Source: a virus. Taken from it: DNA of 26,930 nucleotides. Below are positions 21,327-26,930 of this stretch, in pieces. Numbering within the stretch: position 1 is the stretch's first letter; the number at the start of each line of letters is the position of its first letter. The position numbers were made by a program, and so were the translations under genes. Under the pieces are notes generated by a model. It was not told where the DNA came from and searched no databases. It was given only the letters and a program-made list of their open reading frames with translations. The stretch covers positions 1 to 26,930 of the IMG/VR virus record IMGVR_UViG_3300030450_002050. One strand, written 5' to 3'.

Positions 21327-22590
21327 AATAGATTTAAAAGAAAAGAATTATTTTCCACACCAATGGGACTTTCTTGTAAACAAACCTAAAGCACGCATTA
21401 AAGCGATGGTTGGAGGTTTTGGATCAGGTAAAACACATTGTTTATTAGTTAATACATTTCTGTGTATGGTAAACAAAAAGAATCCAAGAACTGGTAAGTC
21501 TAATGGTTTGATCTTGTATCCAACCTATTCACTAGCTGATGAGGTATTTGTACAGCCATTTAGAGAAATGTTAGAAAGAAATGATGTATGGTATGAATAT
21601 AACATTGCATCACATAAATTTAGGACTGTGTTTGGTGATCTAAAAATATATGTTACTAATCAATCACACAAGATAGTTGGATCATCATATACATATTGTG
21701 GCGTAGATGAAATTGATATTGAAGCGTTTGCACATGCAGAAAGATCCATCAATAAAGCGTTAGGTAGGTTAAGAGGCTGTGAAGATGCTGAACTATACAT
21801 AACAACTACACCTGAAGGTTATCATTTTGTATATGATTATATGGTTCAAAAAGCATCACCTAACAAGTATCTAGTACACGGTAAAACAACAGACAATCCA
21901 TATCTACCAAAGTCATACATAGAAAGTTTAAAACAAAACTATGATGATAATTTACTTAAAGCATATTTAGAAGGACAATTCACAAACTTACAGAGAGGAC
22001 AAACTTATAATGCATTTGATAGATCTAAACACATTGGAAAATGTGAATACAACAGAAATCTACCCATACACTGTGCTATCGACTTTAATGTTGAACCAAT
22101 GTGTGCAGTCATCGTACAAGAACAACACAATACACCTAATATACGAGTTATAGATGAATTTCAATTGACATCTGATGGTAGTGGTGATTTATTAACAGAC
22201 AGAATGTGTCAGACTATAAAACAAAAGTATCCAAACAATAAATACTTTGCTTATCCTGATGCTACTGGAGCAGCAAGACATTCATCATCTAGATTTAGTG
22301 ATATAGACATTATTAGAAGGAATGGGTTTACAGTATATGTTAAGCATGTTAATCCATTAGTAATCAATAGAGTTAATAGTATGAATAACAACTTAAGTAA
22401 AGGTAATCTATTGATAGATCCTAAATGTAAGGGATTGATAAGAGATTTAGAGCAGGTAACAAATAAAGAAGGTACTAGAGATATTGATAAATCAAATAAA
22501 GAATTGTCACATTTAAGTGATGCTTTAGGATATTACATTGAATACAAGCACCCTACTGTGAAACCGTTCTTTGGAACAGCAGATAGATAA
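21313..22590 (+). CDS. terL: Terminase large subunit
   Basis: The product has 425 residues, TTG start with GAGGA 8 bases upstream. The ATPase has Walker A GGFGSGKT (34-41), Walker B with D132-E133 (YCGVDEID), and coupling motif ITTTPEG (163-169). The nuclease domain shows acidic residues at D257 (AIDFNVEP), D316 (YPDATGAAR) and D403 (HLSDALGYYI). All motifs for a working packaging motor are present and the length is normal. The TTG start makes it overlap the small subunit by 14 bp, as the tail-tip gene does with the tape measure gene. Confidence 0.95.
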   Translation: MKISRIDLKEKNYFPHQWDFLVNKPKARIKAMVGGFGSGKTHCLLVNTFLCMVNKKNPRTGKSNGLILYPTYSLADEVFVQPFREMLERNDVWYEYNIASHKFRTVFGDLKIYVTNQSHKIVGSSYTYCGVDEIDIEAFAHAERSINKALGRLRGCEDAELYITTTPEGYHFVYDYMVQKASPNKYLVHGKTTDNPYLPKSYIESLKQNYDDNLLKAYLEGQFTNLQRGQTYNAFDRSKHIGKCEYNRNLPIHCAIDFNVEPMCAVIVQEQHNTPNIRVIDEFQLTSDGSGDLLTDRMCQTIKQKYPNNKYFAYPDATGAARHSSSRFSDIDIIRRNGFTVYVKHVNPLVINRVNSMNNNLSKGNLLIDPKCKGLIRDLEQVTNKEGTRDIDKSNKELSHLSDALGYYIEYKHPTVKPFFGTADR

Positions 22591-22603
22591 AAAGGAGTAG
22601 AAT

Positions 22604-23962
22604 ATGATTCCAAATATTGGAAAGTTAGCAGTCTTACAATCAAAGTTTGACTATAATCAAAAAAAGAAAGATAAGTGGACATCAAGAAGATTTGAAGCTA
22701 TGGAGTATTATAGTGGTAATACTAAAGATTTTACCAGTCAATACTTTTCACAATCTACATTAAAAAAGATTGTAGTAGGTAATGTTAATGTTACCAAAAG
22801 AGTGATAGACAGAATCTCACTTGTTTATATGACACCTCCAATGAGAACATATTCAATAGAAGATATTCCTGATATATTCACTAATAAAGATTTAAAGCTG
22901 CAAAGATTAGAAAGAGTAACTAACCTTCTTGATGGTGTACTGATCAAACCTTGTTGGAGGGTAGATGATCAGGGTAATGGATCTATAGAATATGATATAA
23001 TATGGGACTATGAACCTATATTTGATGATAGTGATCCACTAACTCCTGTAGGTTTTACATATCCAATAGCAAAGAAATCTTCTGTATTAGATGATGATCC
23101 TGAAATGTATGCATACTGGGACAAAGACAATCATTTTACATTTGATAAGACTGGTAAGATGTACACTGAAGAAGATAATCCGGATATGATCAATCCATAT
23201 GGAAGGTTACCATTTGTTGAATGTTTTAGAGAAGGTAAACCTGAATTTAATTATATGGACACAAATCCATCAATGGATCTAATATCAACTAATTTAGCTA
23301 TTAATGTAGCAGAAACTAATAAGAATGCTAATGTTATGTTTCAATCATTTGGTTATCTGTTTGTAAATGGAAATGGAATTGATACACAAGATGTAATTAA
23401 TGTAGGACAAGATAAGATAAACTATTTAGGTGTAGATGGTAGTATAAGTATAGTATCACCTCCTAACGCTATTCCAGCTCTTGATGAATCAATAAAGTCA
23501 TCATATAAGCTGTTATCACAAAACTATCATCTACCCACCTCTTTTGTTGAAGGAACTACAGCAGAATCAGGTGTAGCATTAAGATTAAGAAACCAAGAAC
23601 TATCTGATGATAGAAGATCTGATGTTACAAGATGGCGTGATATAGAACATAAGTTGTTTGATGTTGAAAGTACAATCATAGCTGTTGAATTAGGTAGAGA
23701 TGCAGGTGAATTAGAAGATGTAGATTTCAGTGAGTCTATTGACATATTATCAGATCAAGAACAAAGAGATAAATGGGACTGGGAACTTGCAAACGGACTT
23801 ATAGATAAAGCAGACATTCTGATGCAAAGAAATCCGGATCTAACTAGAGAAGAAGCTGAAGATTATCTATTTGAAAGACAAGGTGTAGAACTAGAAACAG
23901 AAGAAGAGGAGCAAACACCTGAAAGTACATTACTAGAAGCATTGGGAAGACCAGTAGAATAA
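22604..23962 (+). CDS. Portal protein
   Basis: The product has 452 residues with strong SD AAAAGGAG. It follows the terminase and matches SPP1/HK97-type portals: early RRFEAMEYYSGN, VNVTKRVIDRISLVYMTPP, a central NPYGRLPFVECFREG, then DLISTNLAINVAETNKNANV, SFVEGTTAESGVALRLRNQE and a helix with VTRWRDIEHKLFDVE. The acidic C terminus (ETEEEEQ) is typical. Twelve copies would form the ring at the head vertex through which DNA is packed. Confidence 0.9.
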   Translation: MIPNIGKLAVLQSKFDYNQKKKDKWTSRRFEAMEYYSGNTKDFTSQYFSQSTLKKIVVGNVNVTKRVIDRISLVYMTPPMRTYSIEDIPDIFTNKDLKLQRLERVTNLLDGVLIKPCWRVDDQGNGSIEYDIIWDYEPIFDDSDPLTPVGFTYPIAKKSSVLDDDPEMYAYWDKDNHFTFDKTGKMYTEEDNPDMINPYGRLPFVECFREGKPEFNYMDTNPSMDLISTNLAINVAETNKNANVMFQSFGYLFVNGNGIDTQDVINVGQDKINYLGVDGSISIVSPPNAIPALDESIKSSYKLLSQNYHLPTSFVEGTTAESGVALRLRNQELSDDRRSDVTRWRDIEHKLFDVESTIIAVELGRDAGELEDVDFSESIDILSDQEQRDKWDWELANGLIDKADILMQRNPDLTREEAEDYLFERQGVELETEEEEQTPESTLLEALGRPVE

Positions 23963-24258
23963 TGGCAGAATATCAAGGTAAACAAGTAAAGATAAACAAA
24001 CCTTCTAGAATAACTAAAGGTGAAGCTGGTTATGGTAGAAAGAAATTCAAGGTATATGTTAAAGATGGCGATAAAGTGAAGAAAGTAATGTTTGGTGATC
24101 CTAATCTATCTATTAAAAGATTTAGTGATAAGAACAGAAAATCATTTAGAGCAAGACATAAGTGTGATACTAACAGACCTACAGATAAAACTAAAGCAAG
24201 ATACTGGAGCTGTAAGTTTTGGGAATCTAAAAAATCAGTAACGGAACTATTAAGTTAA
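23962..24258 (+). CDS. Conserved small basic phage protein
   Basis: The product has 98 residues; start overlaps the portal stop (TAATG). The first half is beta-like with KKFKVYVKDGDKVKKVMFGD, the second has the conserved block FRARHKCDTNRPTDKTKARY followed by WSCKFWE. This FGDPN...RARHxCD...KARYWSC pattern recurs in marine phages, but I know of no function. The Cys/His positions (H, C, C) could bind zinc. Position between the portal and head morphogenesis genes suggests a role in head building. Confidence 0.72.
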   Translation: MAEYQGKQVKINKPSRITKGEAGYGRKKFKVYVKDGDKVKKVMFGDPNLSIKRFSDKNRKSFRARHKCDTNRPTDKTKARYWSCKFWESKKSVTELLS

Positions 24259-24980
24259 TGGCAAATCAAAACAACATAGACAATGCTTCTGATCAGATAG
24301 CTGATCTTGTAGAAAAAGCAAGAGTAGCAATGGTTACGGATCTATTTAATATAAGTGGTAATGTTGATGATATAGATGCATTTATAAAGACTTTATTAGA
24401 TTTAGATATAGAAGGAACTTTGAAGAACAAACTGCAGAAAGCTACAGCAGTATATGCTAATGCACACAGACAAGTATTGGAATCAACAATTGGTTTTGCT
24501 TCAATAGAATCAGGAGCATTATCATTATATGCCACATTAAATGAAAGATTATTTGATAGTACAATCACAAGAGTTATAGCTGAACAAATAAAAAATCAAG
24601 TTATTAAAGGTGTTAAAACTGGACTTGGTGCAGAAGCTATAATTGAAAATGTTATAACAAATAGCATTTCAAATGCACAAATGAAAACATTGGTAAACAC
24701 AACATTAAACACATATTCAAGACAAGTAACAAATGAGATGATGGACATTGCTCCTGATAATACAAAGTTTGTATATATTGGCCCAATAGATGAGAAAACA
24801 AGAGATGTATGTAGAGAGTTTTATAATGCAGGTAAGATCACACAAAAAGAAATTAAGAGTAAAGGTGAAAAGTGGAAAAACTCATTAATTGATGGTGGTG
24901 GTTACAATTGCAGACATAAATGGGAAATTGCTTCATCAGAAGGTTTAAAGTTTTACGAGGACACAGAAAATGCTGGATAG
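24258..24980 (+). CDS. Minor head protein, Mu gpF / SPP1 gp7-like
   Basis: The product has 240 residues, overlapping the previous stop by one base. A long helical N-terminal two thirds ends in NTTLNTYSRQVTNEMMD. The C terminus has the head-morphogenesis signature: FVYIGPIDEKTRDVCREFYN, then GGGYNCRHKWEI with paired Cys and His. In related phages this protein sits near the portal and is injected or helps DNA exit. The gene order (portal, this, scaffold, capsid) is classical. Confidence 0.8.
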   Translation: MANQNNIDNASDQIADLVEKARVAMVTDLFNISGNVDDIDAFIKTLLDLDIEGTLKNKLQKATAVYANAHRQVLESTIGFASIESGALSLYATLNERLFDSTITRVIAEQIKNQVIKGVKTGLGAEAIIENVITNSISNAQMKTLVNTTLNTYSRQVTNEMMDIAPDNTKFVYIGPIDEKTRDVCREFYNAGKITQKEIKSKGEKWKNSLIDGGGYNCRHKWEIASSEGLKFYEDTENAG

Positions 24981-25404
24981 AACATTTTTTTTTAATATAA
25001 GTACAAATGTAAGAGATAGATACAGGGACTTTGTATTCTTTGGAAAAAGAAAAGATGTCTTTGGCAAAAACTATCCATCATATAGTGAAAGTTATAAAAA
25101 AGCAAAGCGTAGTGGAAAAGTAAAAAGACAATCATCACAATATTCAGGTTATAATTCACCAGTTTTATCAGGTGATTTAGCTAATGATGTTACACCAAAA
25201 AAAATAACTAATAATGGATTTCAATTAGTATTTGCTGCACACGGAGCTAAAGTAGAGTGGTTAAGAAAGATGAAAAAACCAAGAATTGTTTCAGATCCGG
25301 ATCAACCACTACCTAACGAGGTAATCAAATATTTAAGCAATAAAGCACAGAGGTATATGGCAAGTAAAAGACCGCAAGGTAAAAAAACATATAGAATTGG
25401 ATAA
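24970..25404 (+). CDS. Neck / tail-completion protein (HK97 gp10 or virion-morphogenesis type)
   Basis: The product has 144 residues; the ATG overlaps the previous gene by 11 bp with GAGG 9 bases upstream. The pattern RDRYRDFVFFGKRKDVFG, SPVLSGDLANDVT, QLVFAAHGAKVEWL with a helical end is close to head-tail joining proteins of the gp10 or Mu virion morphogenesis class. The location before the scaffold instead of after the capsid is not unusual in marine phages. It could also be a head completion protein. Confidence 0.62.
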   Translation: MLDRTFFFNISTNVRDRYRDFVFFGKRKDVFGKNYPSYSESYKKAKRSGKVKRQSSQYSGYNSPVLSGDLANDVTPKKITNNGFQLVFAAHGAKVEWLRKMKKPRIVSDPDQPLPNEVIKYLSNKAQRYMASKRPQGKKTYRIG

Positions 25405-25462
25405 TTATTTTGTATATATTACGATTAAGAATTTTCACTAATAACTCACTGAAGAGGAAAAA
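25405..25462 (+). promoter_or_regulatory. Gap before scaffold gene, possible promoter
   Basis: The 58-bp gap has TATATATT (25413-25420) and ACGATTA after it. No good -35 box is found at 16-18 bp. The scaffold gene has SD GAGG 6 bases before its ATG. A late promoter serving scaffold and capsid would make sense here but is not demonstrated. Confidence 0.2.
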
Positions 25463-26023
25463 ATGTCAGAAGAAAATGTAAAAACACAAAGCGATGATAA
25501 CGCTGTCAATAATCCCAGCACAGAAGCTGTTGATAAAAATGTTCCTTATGATAGATTTCAAGAGGTTAATGCAGCAAAGAATGATGCTCTTGATCAGATA
25601 GGTAAATTACAAGCACAGATTGATAAAATGAATCAAACTACTAAGCAACAACAAGAAGCTAAAATGATTGAAGATGGAAAACTCAAAGAGGCTTTGGATA
25701 TTGTTACTAAAGAAAGAGATACATTTAAAACACAAGCTGAGCAATGGAATGGTTACCAAACTGATAAAAGAGATTCACTAATGTCTAAATTGACAACTGA
25801 TGAGGATAAGTCTATAGCTGAAGGACTAACGGATTTAAATAAATTAGAAACTTATGTTAATAAAGTTACTAATGTTTCTTCACCTTCAACATCATCTGCT
25901 AGAGCTACTACTGGTAAAGCTGGTGATATGGGTGGTTATTCATCGTGGCAAGAATTTGCGATGAAAGATCCTAAAGGAGCTGCAAAAGCAATAGAAGAAA
26001 GCACTACTAACTTTATTAAGTAA
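25463..26023 (+). CDS. Scaffolding protein
   Basis: The product has 186 residues. Acidic N terminus (MSEENVKTQSDDNAVNN), a coiled coil at about 40-110 (IGKLQAQIDKMNQTTKQQQ, then KEALDIVTKERDTFKTQAEQ), and a Ser/Thr-rich linker before a short helical C terminus (YSSWQEFAMKDPKGAAKAIE). This acidic helical make-up directly upstream of the capsid gene is characteristic of phage scaffolds, which guide capsid assembly and are then removed. No protease motif is seen. Confidence 0.82.
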   Translation: MSEENVKTQSDDNAVNNPSTEAVDKNVPYDRFQEVNAAKNDALDQIGKLQAQIDKMNQTTKQQQEAKMIEDGKLKEALDIVTKERDTFKTQAEQWNGYQTDKRDSLMSKLTTDEDKSIAEGLTDLNKLETYVNKVTNVSSPSTSSARATTGKAGDMGGYSSWQEFAMKDPKGAAKAIEESTTNFIK

Positions 26024-26026
26024 TCT

Positions 26027-26067
26027 TCTGTCAAAATGAAGGCTTATATAAGCAGTTGAAAGACAGA
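26027..26067 (+). repeat. Nested inverted repeat between scaffold and capsid genes
   Basis: GCTTATATAAGC (26042-26053) is a perfect 12-base palindrome. It is flanked by arms TCTGTC (26027-26032) and GACAGA (26062-26067). RNA could fold into a long imperfect hairpin just upstream of the capsid SD (AGGAG, 26076-26080). There is no T run, so termination is unlikely. The TATATAA core may instead be promoter-like. Confidence 0.5.
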
Positions 26068-26086
26068 TAAATATTAGGAGTGTTTT

Positions 26087-26930
26087 ATGGCAAACACAGA
26101 TGTAGGAATAGCAGCTGGTGGTTTAGGTAAAACCATAGCAGCAGCTATTGTTCAATTTAACAAAGCAGCAGTAACACCTGCTACTGTATCTATGGCAGCT
26201 GCAGTAACTGGATCAAACACTGTACAATTCCCAGTATATTCAAAATTAGGTGTCAGTGATGTCACTAATGAAGCGACTGGCGATGAGGATACAGAGGTAG
26301 CAGCAACAAGCATTACAACTGCGGCTACAAATGTTGAGGTATTAAGAAATCATATTAACGCAAGAGTAACTGACCTTGCTGCATATGGTAACTCTGATGC
26401 TTTAATGGTAAACGCAGGACAAGTACTAGGTAATGCAGTAGCAGCAGAATTTGATGCTAACATTTGTGCACTATATGATGGTTTTGCAACATCAAAAGGT
26501 ACAGATGATTCATTAAGATTCATTGACATAATGGATGCATTGGCTTCTTTAGAAACTAATGATGCTCCAAGACCTTATAACGCTGTTCTTCACCCACAAC
26601 AAATGTATGGTTCTTTTGGTTTATCAAATGAACTAGCATTAACAGCAACTGCTTCAAGTGTTGGTGCATTCGCACACGGTGGTGCTGCTTCTGTTGGTGA
26701 ACAGTTTTATGGTGCTGGCTTTGTAACAAGTCTAGCTGGTATTTCATTCTTCACATCACCACAAGTGATTGATGGATCAACTGGAAGAAAAAAAGGTGCT
26801 ATCTATGCTAAAACTGCTCTAGGAGCGGGATATATAGATTTTGGCGGCGGCAACTTTATCGAGTTGAGAACAGAAAGAAATGAACTAGGTGCTTCTACTA
26901 ATTTAGTTGCTAACGGATATTGGGCAGCTT
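26087..26930 (+). CDS. Major capsid protein, 3'-truncated
   Basis: The ATG has AGGAG 6 bases upstream and the frame is open to the last base (281 codons visible). The sequence has the HK97-fold style: MANTDVGIAAGGLGK start, VQFPVYSKLGV, an N-arm then an Ala-rich helix (LMVNAGQVLGNAVAAEFDAN), RFIDIMDALASLETND, YNAVLHPQQMYGSFGL, ISFFTSPQVIDGSTG and GAGYIDFGGGNFIELRTERN. The length fits a capsid gene missing only its last few codons. C-ending codons seem more frequent than in neighbours, as expected for a highly made protein. The order after scaffold supports the call. Confidence 0.88.
   Translation, partial: MANTDVGIAAGGLGKTIAAAIVQFNKAAVTPATVSMAAAVTGSNTVQFPVYSKLGVSDVTNEATGDEDTEVAATSITTAATNVEVLRNHINARVTDLAAYGNSDALMVNAGQVLGNAVAAEFDANICALYDGFATSKGTDDSLRFIDIMDALASLETNDAPRPYNAVLHPQQMYGSFGLSNELALTATASSVGAFAHGGAASVGEQFYGAGFVTSLAGISFFTSPQVIDGSTGRKKGAIYAKTALGAGYIDFGGGNFIELRTERNELGASTNLVANGYWAA

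Noticed and set aside
1-26930. CRISPR array, integrase, insertion sequence or attachment site
   Set aside because: No regular spaced repeats, transposase or recombinase motifs, or terminal inverted repeats were seen on either strand.
1-26930. Recoded stop codons
   Set aside because: TAA, TAG and TGA all end well-supported genes (for example TAG at 6109, TGA at 18611 and 19812), which fits the standard code.

Overview
The window is a piece of a tailed-phage genome. Every gene I can support is on the + strand. The DNA is very AT-rich (roughly 30% GC by eye), genes are packed with 1-20 bp overlaps, Shine-Dalgarno (SD) sites of the AGGAG type are common, and TAA, TAG and TGA all serve as stops, so the code is the standard bacterial one. 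Gene content and protein style (non-contractile tail genes, fibre-like beta proteins, a DUF2589 pair, many tiny proteins) resemble uncultured marine siphovirus-like phages. The host cannot be fixed from the sequence; an AT-rich marine bacterium that uses SD sites is an inference. Both ends are cut inside genes: a metallophosphoesterase at the left and the major capsid protein at the right.

Left region (1-6186): a truncated calcineurin-like phosphoesterase; a small membrane protein with a cytoplasmic coiled coil; a 30-residue membrane peptide; a short coiled-coil protein; two adjacent DUF2589-family proteins; another small membrane protein; three beta-rich virion proteins (probable fibre or decoration proteins, two of them probably paralogous); and a 23-residue, extremely basic micro-protein. 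Middle region (6186-16719): head-tail adaptor, tail terminator, a small protein, major tail protein, two tail-assembly-chaperone frames joined by a predicted -1 ribosomal frameshift, a short tape measure, a 1311-residue tail-tip protein that ends in two dockerin-like calcium repeats, and two further tail proteins. A rho-independent terminator (16751-16790) closes this block.

Replication/recombination region (16800-20924): several tiny genes, a probable single-strand annealing protein with an ExoX-like C-terminal domain and an SSB-like IPF tip, a structured intergenic hairpin, a small HTH protein, a phage-type N6-adenine methyltransferase, a replication initiator with repeats inside its gene that look like a lambda-type origin, a winged-helix protein, a zinc-ribbon protein and a RusA-like resolvase. 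Packaging/head region (20976-26930): small and large terminase, portal, a conserved small protein, a Mu gpF-like head protein, a neck or tail-completion protein, scaffold, and the major capsid protein.

Together the genes describe a small phage with a long non-contractile tail. It seems to rely on host polymerase and helicase (none is encoded here), using its own initiator, annealase and resolvase. No endolysin, integrase, tRNA or CRISPR array was seen. The least explained parts are the DUF2589/membrane-protein cluster, the hairpin at 18362-18428 and the dockerin-tipped tail protein.
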